A stretch of DNA of 40,769 nt. It comes from a virus. The translations under genes and the position numbers were made by a program. Positions within the stretch are counted from its first letter, which is position 1. The number at the start of each line of letters is the position of its first letter. The stretch covers positions 1 to 40,769 of the IMG/VR virus record IMGVR_UViG_3300008110_007883. The stretch is one strand, 5' to 3'. Positions 16,697 to 24,610 of this stretch are shown here, in pieces. The notes under the pieces were generated by a model. The model searched no databases. It was not told the origin of the DNA and worked only from the letters and a program-made list of their open reading frames with translations.

Positions 16697-17030
16697 AAAT
16701 ATTGAGGACATCATTGCTAGAACAGTAAAAGATGTTTTATCTAAAATTGAGATACCAGATTCGACTTATGTTGAAACAGACAATTTGGGTGAAGTAATTG
16801 AGAAGCTAGCAATTATTCATATTAGAATGTGGATGTTGGAAGATGCAATTCAAGCTGCAACTTCAGATGCAGAAATTGCAGATTTAAAAAGAAAATGCGA
16901 TATTTGCTTTAAAGTAAAGCGACCAAGATATGTTCAAGCAATTAATCTAATGGTGGACAATGCGATTAGAACTAACAGATCATTGATTGAGGATTCAGTA
17001 AAATTATATAAAGGTATAGACAATGGCTAA
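16680..17030 (+). CDS. Small helical protein, DUF4254-like pattern
   Basis: 116 residues, overlapping the end of the ColD-like gene by 17 bases with GGAGGATATT before its ATG. Almost wholly helical, with a pattern L-x-x-L-x-x-x-H-x-R-x-W-x-x-ED near residues 42-56 and a later KRK-x-D-x-x-x-K-x-K-R spacing. These recall DUF4254 proteins, which occur beside glycosyltransferases in surface-polysaccharide loci and have no known activity. It overlaps the next gene by 8 bases. The DUF match is by eye only. Confidence 0.5.
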   Translation: MKSLGENIEDIIARTVKDVLSKIEIPDSTYVETDNLGEVIEKLAIIHIRMWMLEDAIQAATSDAEIADLKRKCDICFKVKRPRYVQAINLMVDNAIRTNRSLIEDSVKLYKGIDNG

Positions 17031-18006
17031 AATTATTTTCTTCAATCACTATCATAGAGGTGATCTATTAACGCATAAAGAATTTATTCGTCAAATTAAA
17101 ACTGAATTGGATGGAGTTGAGTATGAATACATGCATTTCAATCATCCTAAATTGACTAGAGATTTGGATGTACCATTGACAGGCGATCCTACAAATCTAG
17201 ATCCAAAGACTCCTTTTTATCAAGAAGAAGAAGCATTATATATTAATACTTGGATTGGTTGTCATTGGGATATCTTTTCTCAATGTGGCGGAATTAATAT
17301 GGATTCGTTAATGGGGCAGTGGTCTAGAATATTCCAAATTGTTAATGAATGCTTTGGTACTAATCTTGCGATAAACCCTAATAGAGATTATTATTTACCA
17401 AAGATTGATTTCAATAGATTTGATATATCTCATATAGATGATTATCTTGAAAAAAATAAAGATGCAAAAAAGATTCTAATTTGCAATGGCGCTCCTAAAT
17501 CAGGACAATCCTTCGCATCAAATATGAAAGAATTTTTAGAACCTCTTGCTTTAGAAAATACTGACACTCACTTTATTTGTACTGAAAAATTTAGTACAGT
17601 TGTAGACAACATTTTGTTTACTGAAGATATTATTTTAGATAAAGAAGCTGTAGAAAAGAGAGCACCGTGGGAAGATCGAGCTCTGAATAATTGTGATTTA
17701 CAAGAGATATCATATCTAAGCGAAAATTGTAATGCAATTGTAGGCAAAAATTCTGGTCCATATGTTTTCTGTGAGACATATAACAATTATACTAACCCTA
17801 ATAAAAAGTTTTTATCTTTTAATGTTAGCTGGGGCATAGGTAAAGCAACAACAGAAACAATGTCCCATAATATGCATAACTTTATGAAATGTGAATATAA
17901 GATTATTCCCGTAGAAGGTCCTCATAAGGGAGATCTTAATTTACTCACGAGCGATGATATCGCAAATATTAACACAGCACTTGACACACTGGTAAAAAGC
18001 CTATGA
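17023..18006 (+). CDS. Putative GT-B glycosyltransferase (heptosyltransferase-like C-terminus)
   Basis: 327 residues of a protein I do not firmly recognise. The second half has a GT9/heptosyltransferase-like organisation: KKILICNGAPKSGQSF near 146-161 (nucleotide-binding strand-loop), then CDLQEISYLSENCNAIVGKNSGP near 226-248, similar to the region that reads as a search list plus GxxSG-type donor loop in GT-B enzymes. A short loop with one Cys (GCHWDIFSQCGG) occurs early. It is coupled to both neighbours by overlap and stands just before a fucosyltransferase, so a role in the same glycan is likely. The family is unproven. Confidence 0.45.
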   Translation: MAKIIFFNHYHRGDLLTHKEFIRQIKTELDGVEYEYMHFNHPKLTRDLDVPLTGDPTNLDPKTPFYQEEEALYINTWIGCHWDIFSQCGGINMDSLMGQWSRIFQIVNECFGTNLAINPNRDYYLPKIDFNRFDISHIDDYLEKNKDAKKILICNGAPKSGQSFASNMKEFLEPLALENTDTHFICTEKFSTVVDNILFTEDIILDKEAVEKRAPWEDRALNNCDLQEISYLSENCNAIVGKNSGPYVFCETYNNYTNPNKKFLSFNVSWGIGKATTETMSHNMHNFMKCEYKIIPVEGPHKGDLNLLTSDDIANINTALDTLVKSL

Positions 18007-18881
18007 AGAAATTGAAAATTGGGTTTGCAGATACCCATGAACATCTAATGCAATTTTTCTATACTCTATTAGCAAATAGATTTGATGTAGAGTTGGATAA
18101 TGATAATCCTGATTATTTAATTTTTGGTGATGATAATTTTGGTACAGCGAATAAAAAATTCTCTAAAAAGGATTGCGTAAAGATATTCTTTACTGGAGAA
18201 AATAGACGCCCAGAAGATTATGATTGTCACTACGCAATCACTTTTGATCATAACTATAGTAATTGGCATTACAGATTACCATTGTTTGTAGTATACCAAT
18301 GGGCTTTGGATGCTATTCATAACACTGGTCATGACTTTTATCATATCCTAGGTGAGCATACGCCTAAGTTAAAAACAGATTTTTGTTCATTTGTAGTATC
18401 AAATCCCCGATGTGATGAGAGAAATGAATTCTTTAAAAAGCTAAGCGCAATTAAAAAGGTGGATAGCGGCGGCGGCGCATTTAATAATATTGGTAAAAAA
18501 TTAGAAGGCGAAAAGGCAAAGATAGATTTTCTAGCATCAAGAAAATTTAATATTTGTTTTGAGTCTAGCTCTTATCCTGGGTATGTTACTGAAAAAATTC
18601 TACATGCATTCTATGCACAGACAATTCCTATATACTGGGGTAGCCCAACAGTAGCAGCAGATTTTAATCTTCAATCTTTTATTAATGTAAATGACTTTAA
18701 TAACTTTGATGAAGCAATAGAATATGTTATGCGTATAGATTCAGATGAAGAATTATACTATAGAATATTAACTGCGCCTAAGCTATCGGGCAATGTTCCT
18801 AGAGATTATATGTTACTAAATAATTTCTTGAATTGGTTTGAAGCAGTTGTCTATAACAAAGCAGATATGAGAACTGAATGA
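18003..18881 (+). CDS. GT10 alpha-1,3/1,4-fucosyltransferase
   Basis: 292 residues with the unmistakable GT10 donor-binding block at about 177-208: FNICFESSSYPGYVTEK followed by a hydrophobic helix and IPIYWGSPTV. In this family the block binds GDP-fucose, with the YVTEK Glu/Lys contacting the nucleotide. FVVSNPRCDERNEFFKKL upstream matches the conserved SNC/NPxxxR region. With GMD and Fcl/ColC-like genes in the same operon the donor should be GDP-fucose or the close analogue GDP-colitose (3-deoxyfucose). No N-terminal membrane anchor, unlike eukaryotic relatives; expected at the cytosolic face. Overlaps neighbours by 4 bases each side. Confidence 0.9.
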   Translation: MKKLKIGFADTHEHLMQFFYTLLANRFDVELDNDNPDYLIFGDDNFGTANKKFSKKDCVKIFFTGENRRPEDYDCHYAITFDHNYSNWHYRLPLFVVYQWALDAIHNTGHDFYHILGEHTPKLKTDFCSFVVSNPRCDERNEFFKKLSAIKKVDSGGGAFNNIGKKLEGEKAKIDFLASRKFNICFESSSYPGYVTEKILHAFYAQTIPIYWGSPTVAADFNLQSFINVNDFNNFDEAIEYVMRIDSDEELYYRILTAPKLSGNVPRDYMLLNNFLNWFEAVVYNKADMRTE

Positions 18882-19588
18882 AAATACAAACATTTATATT
18901 CAATTGGAGAGGACAATACCAAAATACTTTAAATAAAGAAAAACAATTTAAAGAAATAGGTATTGTTCCTACAGTAATTAATAGTGATGAGTCTTATCCT
19001 TTTGAGGGCGACAATTGGCATTGTATTGGCGAGGAAAGTTATTTCAATGCACAATTTTTAAAAGCAATTGAATTGTTTGATGGTGATGTATTGTTTCATG
19101 TACAAGGAGATGCTTCATATGACAATTGGAAAGATCTTATTACTGATGCGAAAACATACTATGAAATGGCTAATTGGGGAATCTATGCACCCAATGTAGA
19201 TTATACCTGGTATGATTCATCTAGAACGGATGTTAATACTATAGACTTTCCTTTAGATAAACTAAAGATGGTTGCTAACACAGATTGCACTTGTTGGTTT
19301 ATCCACAAAGATGTTATCAATTGGTATAAAGAAAGAAAACTAGATTTTAGTAAATATAAGATGGGGTGGTCTTGGGATATCGTATTGCCTGCATTATGTT
19401 ATATTAATCAGCGACCTGTTCTAAGAGATTATAATCATACTATTTCTCATCCTCGCGGTACGGCATATGACACGAATAAAGCAGAACAAGAAATGTGGCA
19501 TCTCTACAATTCTCTTCCTTCGGATTTAAAGGAAGCATTTGGTCTTATTAAATCTAATAAAGAAGGACTTTCTAGATACTATGAATAA
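18878..19588 (+). CDS. Putative GT-A-type glycosyltransferase
   Basis: 236 residues. Begins with a GT-A-like strand (QTFIFNWRGQYQNT) and has LFHVQGDASYDNW near residues 71-83, where a GDA sequence occupies the place of a DxD metal site. A later KMGWSWDIVLPALCY region resembles the acceptor/catalytic acidic segment of GT2-like enzymes. No membrane segment. Start overlaps the GT10 stop (ATGA) and its own stop overlaps the next start. The glycosyltransferase call is supported by these motifs and the neighbourhood, but the CAZy family and linkage are unknown. Confidence 0.5.
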   Translation: MKIQTFIFNWRGQYQNTLNKEKQFKEIGIVPTVINSDESYPFEGDNWHCIGEESYFNAQFLKAIELFDGDVLFHVQGDASYDNWKDLITDAKTYYEMANWGIYAPNVDYTWYDSSRTDVNTIDFPLDKLKMVANTDCTCWFIHKDVINWYKERKLDFSKYKMGWSWDIVLPALCYINQRPVLRDYNHTISHPRGTAYDTNKAEQEMWHLYNSLPSDLKEAFGLIKSNKEGLSRYYE

Positions 19589-20216
19589 AATTATATCATT
19601 TAGTATATGGGGAAATAAACCTATGTATTGTGCGGGTGCAATACGAAATGCACAACTTGCTAAAGAAATATTTCCCGAATGGACTTGCTATTTCTTTTAC
19701 AATAATACTGTACCTAAGATTTATATAGAAGCGTTAAATGCTTTTGACAATACTATCACGCATGAAATTACAGATTCTTCATACGGAGCCTGGTGGAGAT
19801 TTTATCCGATGGTTGAGGGAAATGTTGTTTTATCTAGAGATACTGATTCAAGATTATCTTACAGGGAAAAACGTATAGTTGACGATTGGATGGCATCCGA
19901 TTATAAGGTATGCGTAATGCGAGATCATATTCGGCACTATGACTTCAATATATTATCTGGTATGTGGGGAATTAAAGATGGTATGAGCCCCACAATTTAT
20001 AAAGGTATGGAATCTAAATTAGGGGAAAATTTCTATGCCGCGGAACAAATATATGTAAGTAATACGATATGGCCAGCATATGAAAATTCTCGCATCTCAT
20101 ATGGAATAAAAGAAACACAATGGATGCGAGATTCTTATAAAGATATAGGTAAAGATTTTATTGGTCAACAGTATGATGATAATGAAATACCAGTATATGA
20201 AGGACAATTAGAATGA
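19581..20216 (+). CDS. Putative GT-A glycosyltransferase with a DTDSR motif
   Basis: 211 residues from ATG 19581, which overlaps the preceding stop by 8 bases; a longer frame from 19539 is judged internal. The central YGAWWRFYPMV...VVLSRDTDSRLSYRE (about 67-96) contains a DxD motif in a form (R-D-x-DSR) I associate with a poorly described GT-A-like family. It continues with VCVMRDHIRHYDFNILSGMWG, where the second conserved block is expected. Stop overlaps the RmlB-like gene by 4 bases. Probably transfers a nucleotide-activated sugar in this cluster; donor unknown. Confidence 0.55.
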   Translation: MNKIISFSIWGNKPMYCAGAIRNAQLAKEIFPEWTCYFFYNNTVPKIYIEALNAFDNTITHEITDSSYGAWWRFYPMVEGNVVLSRDTDSRLSYREKRIVDDWMASDYKVCVMRDHIRHYDFNILSGMWGIKDGMSPTIYKGMESKLGENFYAAEQIYVSNTIWPAYENSRISYGIKETQWMRDSYKDIGKDFIGQQYDDNEIPVYEGQLE

Positions 20217-21220
20217 GTACTATACTAATTACTGGTGGTGCAGGATTTATTGCACACCACACTATTAAAGAAATATTGGATAACACCGACTGGAATATTA
20301 TTTCTTTAGACAGATTGGATTTTTCTGGCAATTTAAATCGTTTATATGATATGCTTAAAGATCACGATCAAAAGCATAGAGTAAAAATTGTACACCATGA
20401 TTTAAAGGCAGAAATAAATCAAACAACTTCTAATCTTATTGGTAGCGTAGATTATATTTTACACATGGCAGCAAACCCCCATGTCGATAAAAGTATAAAG
20501 GATCCATTGGGGACTGTATTAGATAATGTAGTTGGAACTTGTAATATTTTAAATTTTGCGAGAACTCAATTACCGTCGCTAAAAAGATTTATATATTTTA
20601 GCACCGATGAAATATTTGGCCCTGCTCCTGCCGGTATGGATTTTACAGAATATGCTAGATATAATTCTAAAAATCCATATAGTGCAAGTAAAGCAGGGGG
20701 AGAAGAATTAGCAGTCGCATTTCATAACACATATAAATTGCCCGTATACATAATTCATTCTATGAATGTTTTTGGTGTAAGGCAACAAGCTGCGGCATTT
20801 ATTCCGATATGTATCCGCAAAATTTTAAATGATGAAGTATTGACCATACATTCTGACAGCACATTAACTAAAATACCTACAAGAAAATATGTTAATGCTT
20901 CAGATGTTGCTGAAGCAATTTTACTTTTACTACAAAAAGATGTTGAATCAATGGACGAAGGATTAGTAAAAGTTCCTAAATTTAATATTGTGGGTATGGA
21001 AAAAATTGATATTTTAACTATAGCAAAAACTATTGCAGGATGCATAGGAAAACCTTTAAATTATAAACTAACATCTTCGGATAGGCCCGGTGCAGATTTA
21101 GATTATTCTTTGGCAGGAACAAAATTAAATGATTTAGGTTGGTATCCAAAAACATCATTTAAAGATTCTATTCCCTCAATTGTTGATTGGTATTTAAAAA
21201 ATAAAGAATGGATTAGTTAA
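20213..21220 (+). CDS. RmlB-like NDP-sugar 4,6-dehydratase/epimerase (extended SDR)
   Basis: 335 residues. TGGAGFIAHH at the N-terminus is the NAD-binding motif. AANPHVDKSI and FSTDEIFGP correspond to the MAAxSHVDxS and STDEVYG motifs of dTDP-glucose 4,6-dehydratase, with the Asp-Glu pair that performs dehydration retained. NPYSASKAGGE gives the Tyr/Lys pair. The usual RmlB sequence after SASKA and in the substrate loop differs, so another NDP-sugar (CDP- or UDP-linked) is possible. It could supply a second deoxysugar independent of the GDP branch. Coupled by overlap to the flanking glycosyltransferase genes. Confidence 0.75.
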   Translation: MSTILITGGAGFIAHHTIKEILDNTDWNIISLDRLDFSGNLNRLYDMLKDHDQKHRVKIVHHDLKAEINQTTSNLIGSVDYILHMAANPHVDKSIKDPLGTVLDNVVGTCNILNFARTQLPSLKRFIYFSTDEIFGPAPAGMDFTEYARYNSKNPYSASKAGGEELAVAFHNTYKLPVYIIHSMNVFGVRQQAAAFIPICIRKILNDEVLTIHSDSTLTKIPTRKYVNASDVAEAILLLLQKDVESMDEGLVKVPKFNIVGMEKIDILTIAKTIAGCIGKPLNYKLTSSDRPGADLDYSLAGTKLNDLGWYPKTSFKDSIPSIVDWYLKNKEWIS

Positions 21221-21948
21221 TGAGTAAAAAAGTAACTATAATTACGCCAACAACCGGGTCTAATTATCTAGACATAAATTTAAATTCTGTTTCAAAACAA
21301 ACATATGATAACATAGAACATCTTGTTGTTGTAGATGGTCCTAATTATTGGGATAAAGCAAACAATGTTTTAAATAACTATGAAGATAAAACAGTAATGT
21401 ATCTTCAAGAAAATACTGGCGCAGATCAATACAATGGTCATAGAATATACGGGGCAATGCCCTATCTAGTCAATTCTGACTATGTTATATTTTTAGATGA
21501 AGATAATTATGTTGAACCAACCCATATTGAATCTCTTGTTAAGGTTGCCGAAAATAATGATTGGGCATTCTCTTTAAGACAAATTGTAGATAAAGATGGC
21601 AAATACATTTGTAATGATGATTGCGAAAATTTAGGTAAATGGCCAACCTGTTTAAGCGAGAAAGAATTGTTTGTGGATGTTGGCGCTTACTTTTTACCTA
21701 CAAAAATTGCAGTACAAATTTCTCCTATATGGTATAGACGGGCAAGACATCCCGACGAACAGCCAGAAGTCGATAGACTTTTAATGCAAGTTCTGTTAGA
21801 CTATGGTTTTAGTTATGATACTAACGGAGAGTATACGTTAAATTATAGAGTAGGTAACCGAGCAGATTCTGTACAAGCAGATTTCTTTTTGTGGGGAAAC
21901 TCTAAAATGCAACAAAAATATAATGGAAATTTTCCCTGGAGAAAATAA
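21220..21948 (+). CDS. GT2-family glycosyltransferase
   Basis: 242 residues. Begins VTIITPTTGSNYLDINLNSV, the canonical GT2 opening, followed by VVDGP, the NTGADQYNGHRIYGA block typical of the nucleotide-binding loop, and VIFLDEDNYVEP near residue 92, the DxD metal site in DEDN form. The C-terminal part has RRARHPDEQPEVDR in place of the usual acceptor helix. A soluble GT2 enzyme that would transfer one sugar to a growing glycan. ATG shares one base with the preceding stop, and the next gene begins directly after its stop. Confidence 0.8.
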   Translation: MSKKVTIITPTTGSNYLDINLNSVSKQTYDNIEHLVVVDGPNYWDKANNVLNNYEDKTVMYLQENTGADQYNGHRIYGAMPYLVNSDYVIFLDEDNYVEPTHIESLVKVAENNDWAFSLRQIVDKDGKYICNDDCENLGKWPTCLSEKELFVDVGAYFLPTKIAVQISPIWYRRARHPDEQPEVDRLLMQVLLDYGFSYDTNGEYTLNYRVGNRADSVQADFFLWGNSKMQQKYNGNFPWRK

Positions 21949-22689
21949 TTGAGAAAAGTTTTAATACATACCCATTCAGGTTTAGGTGACAATATCTGTT
22001 GCTATGGTATTGTAAAACACTTTGCCGAGAATGAATTCGATGAAGTATATGTTTCCTGTAAAGAAATATATCTAGATTCGGTTATGCATTTATATAGAAA
22101 TGACGATAATATTTTTATTGCACCTATTCCTAATCCAGGCAATAATATAGGTTTAGAATTTGAATATGTAGATCAAATTTGTAAAGAACAAAATTTAGAA
22201 TTAATTCGTATAGGATTTGATAAGGTTAAACAACCTTTTCACTACACACAATTTTATAATCAAGTTTCTGTACCGTATGAAAAGAGTTGGGATAATTTTA
22301 CAAGTTTAGAATCAACACCGCAATCTAAGCAATTATATGATTCTTTAGGATTAGAAGGCAAAGATTATGTCCTACTAATTAGTGAAAATTCTTATGGTAA
22401 AAGCGATCTTGTTGTGCATTCAGATTTGCCTAAAATTGAAATGTATAAAACGGATTTGGGTACAGGTGTTTTCGATTGGTTGGATGTAATTAAAAATGCA
22501 AAAGAAATACATAGTGTTGGTACAGGACCCTTTCATGTTGTTGACCGTATAACGGATTTCAATTATAATTGTCTTTTTTATTTCCACAATGTTAGAGATG
22601 ACTTCAAGACAATCGACACTAGGTTAAAATGGAATTTAATTGAATATGAACAAACACCACTTGGTTATTGGCGATCTAATTCTAGATAG
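21949..22689 (+). CDS. Putative GT9-like glycosyltransferase (TTG start)
   Basis: 246 residues. The TTG immediately after the upstream stop is chosen as start because the first codons give RKVLIHTHSGLGDNICCYGIVKHF, a GT9/heptosyltransferase-type N-terminus (the GLGD-x-(I/L) loop), and a GGAGA lies just upstream. The C-terminal donor part is short: VFDWLDVIKNAKEIHSVGTGPFH resembles the region that ends in the donor loop of GT-B enzymes. At 246 residues it is smaller than usual heptosyltransferases (about 320-350), so it could be a reduced member. It overlaps the HldE-like kinase gene by 44 bases. Confidence 0.5.
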   Translation: MRKVLIHTHSGLGDNICCYGIVKHFAENEFDEVYVSCKEIYLDSVMHLYRNDDNIFIAPIPNPGNNIGLEFEYVDQICKEQNLELIRIGFDKVKQPFHYTQFYNQVSVPYEKSWDNFTSLESTPQSKQLYDSLGLEGKDYVLLISENSYGKSDLVVHSDLPKIEMYKTDLGTGVFDWLDVIKNAKEIHSVGTGPFHVVDRITDFNYNCLFYFHNVRDDFKTIDTRLKWNLIEYEQTPLGYWRSNSR

Positions 22690-23575
22690 GTTTATTTACG
22701 GCAATGCAAATAGAATATCTGCAGAAGCCCCTACTCTAGTTTTAGATGTTGAAGAAGAAATAGATATGCTCGGCGGCGCATATAATGTTGCTGCGCATAT
22801 TAGTAATCTAAATCATATGTGTCATTTCCTTACTGTTACTGGTAAAGACTTCGAATATAAGATTGAAAATTTTAAAGACAAATTTAATCCAAATAGTATT
22901 TGCTATGTCCTGGCAGAAGAAAATAGATCTACTACAGTAAAAACAAGATTAATATCTAAGTATAAAAATACTCATTTGCTTAGATACGATGAAGAAACTT
23001 TACGGGATATCTCTGATCTAAATAAAATTAGTTTACTATCACATATTGAAAAAAATATTAATACTATAGATGACATCTTGATGATTGATTATAAGAAGGG
23101 TGTCATAACAAAAGACCTTGCTCAAGTAATTATTGGTCTTGCTAATAGTCACAATGTCCCGGTTTATGTAGATACCAAGAAAGATGATTTAAGTAGTTTT
23201 TCTGGATGTAGTATTATTAAGCCTAATAAATATGAGTTTGAAAAGATTAGATTAAGGTATGCACCCGACTATAGCATGGAGGATGCTTGTAAAATAATTT
23301 GCGAAAAATTAAAGATACAGCGCATCGTTATTACTGCAGGTAATGAAGGCATTTATGCGTATGATTCTGCGGAAGGTCTAATACATTCTAAAGCAGAACA
23401 AGTCGAAGTTAAAGAATTAAGCGGAGCAGGCGACTCTGTTCTTGCAGTTTTAAGTTATTGTTTCTCCGAAGGATATTCATTTACTGATAGTGTAAATTGT
23501 GCAAACAAACTAGCAGCAAAATTCGTTTCTTCGGGAATACAATATAGAGCAAAAAAAGAAGATTTATTTGGATAA
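22646..23575 (+). CDS. HldE/RfaE-type PfkB sugar kinase
   Basis: 309 residues from ATG 22646 (a TTG at 22640 is also in frame). N-terminal VIGDLILDRFIYGNANRISAEAP and LGGAYNVAAHI match the first domain of HldE, which phosphorylates D-glycero-D-manno-heptose 7-phosphate at C1. The PfkB signature SGAGDS places the catalytic base at about Asp263. Only the kinase domain is present; the HldE nucleotidyltransferase domain is absent and no separate gene for it is visible. With no GmhA or GmhB either, it may act on host-made heptose phosphate or another sugar phosphate. It is followed by MDR and TPP-enzyme genes. Confidence 0.8.
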   Translation: MNKHHLVIGDLILDRFIYGNANRISAEAPTLVLDVEEEIDMLGGAYNVAAHISNLNHMCHFLTVTGKDFEYKIENFKDKFNPNSICYVLAEENRSTTVKTRLISKYKNTHLLRYDEETLRDISDLNKISLLSHIEKNINTIDDILMIDYKKGVITKDLAQVIIGLANSHNVPVYVDTKKDDLSSFSGCSIIKPNKYEFEKIRLRYAPDYSMEDACKIICEKLKIQRIVITAGNEGIYAYDSAEGLIHSKAEQVEVKELSGAGDSVLAVLSYCFSEGYSFTDSVNCANKLAAKFVSSGIQYRAKKEDLFG

Positions 23576-23578
23576 GAT

Positions 23579-24601
23579 ATGATTAATAATTTTAAAGCGG
23601 CAGTATTGACAGAACATTATAAACCTTTATCGATTGAGACTTTTATTCCGCAAGTTCCAGAGAAGGGACAAGTTCTTGTTAGAATGATTTCGTCTGGCCT
23701 ATGCGGCGCCCAAATTAATGAGATAGATGCAGTAAAAGGTCAGGACAAGTATATGCCTCATTTTATGGGGCACGAAGGATATGGCGAAGTCTTAGAAGTA
23801 GGTGAAGGCGTAACCAAAGTCAAAAGCGGCGATCACGTTGTACTTCACTGGAGAAAAGGATCAGGATGCGATTGCTTTGGGGGTAAGTATAATTACTTTA
23901 GCAAATTAGGTGTGGTGGGGTCTGGTCCTGTTACAACTTTTGCAGAACAAACAATTGTTGCGGAAAATAGAGTAACGCCTGTCACTAAGAATACTAATTT
24001 AAATAATTTATACCCATTAATGGGATGCGCATTATCTACTGCATATGGTATTGCTGTAGATATAAAAAACAATTCTACAGTATTAATTACAGGTGCAGGT
24101 GGGTTAGGTTTAACTATTGCATTCTGGTTAAATGTAATGTATAACACTAAAACTATTATTGTAGATAAATTTGAATCTAAAAGAAAATATGCAGAAGAAA
24201 TGGGAGCATCTTTTTATTCAACAGAAACAACCCCCAATATTTTTAAAGAATTAGATAAAGCAAACTATGTAATTGATACTACGGGAAATGTAGATGTCAT
24301 ATCTGCAGGATTCTCTTTAGTGCAAAAACAAGGATCATTAATACTAGTAGGTCAACCTAGAGTAGGTTCTACTCTTGTATTAGAAAACCCGTTATCCATT
24401 TTTGATGGCATTAAAATTTATAGTTCAGATGGCGGCAATTTTAATCCAGATGTAGATTTGCCAGACATTATTAGATATGTAGAAAAGAATTTAGAGCTGG
24501 CAAAAAAATTAGTTACTAATGTAATTAGTTTAGATGAAATTAATAAAGGATTTGACATGATGCGTAATGGAGAATCTGGTAGAATAGTTATTAACTTTTA
24601 A
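23579..24601 (+). CDS. Medium-chain (zinc-type) alcohol dehydrogenase family protein
   Basis: 340 residues. GROES-like domain with SSGLCGAQ (candidate zinc Cys) and HFMGHEGYGEV (His-Glu), the catalytic-zinc pattern of MDR enzymes. The structural-zinc Cys lobe is only partly recognisable (GSGCDCFGG), so that site may be lost. The Rossmann domain starts at VLITGAGGLGLTIAF. Relatives occur in bacterial O-antigen and capsule loci beside HldE-like kinases and TPP enzymes, which is the arrangement here, but the substrate is not known. Probably an NAD(P)-dependent oxidation or reduction of a sugar or sugar phosphate. Confidence 0.78.
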   Translation: MINNFKAAVLTEHYKPLSIETFIPQVPEKGQVLVRMISSGLCGAQINEIDAVKGQDKYMPHFMGHEGYGEVLEVGEGVTKVKSGDHVVLHWRKGSGCDCFGGKYNYFSKLGVVGSGPVTTFAEQTIVAENRVTPVTKNTNLNNLYPLMGCALSTAYGIAVDIKNNSTVLITGAGGLGLTIAFWLNVMYNTKTIIVDKFESKRKYAEEMGASFYSTETTPNIFKELDKANYVIDTTGNVDVISAGFSLVQKQGSLILVGQPRVGSTLVLENPLSIFDGIKIYSSDGGNFNPDVDLPDIIRYVEKNLELAKKLVTNVISLDEINKGFDMMRNGESGRIVINF

Positions 24602-24610
24602 GGAGTGAGG

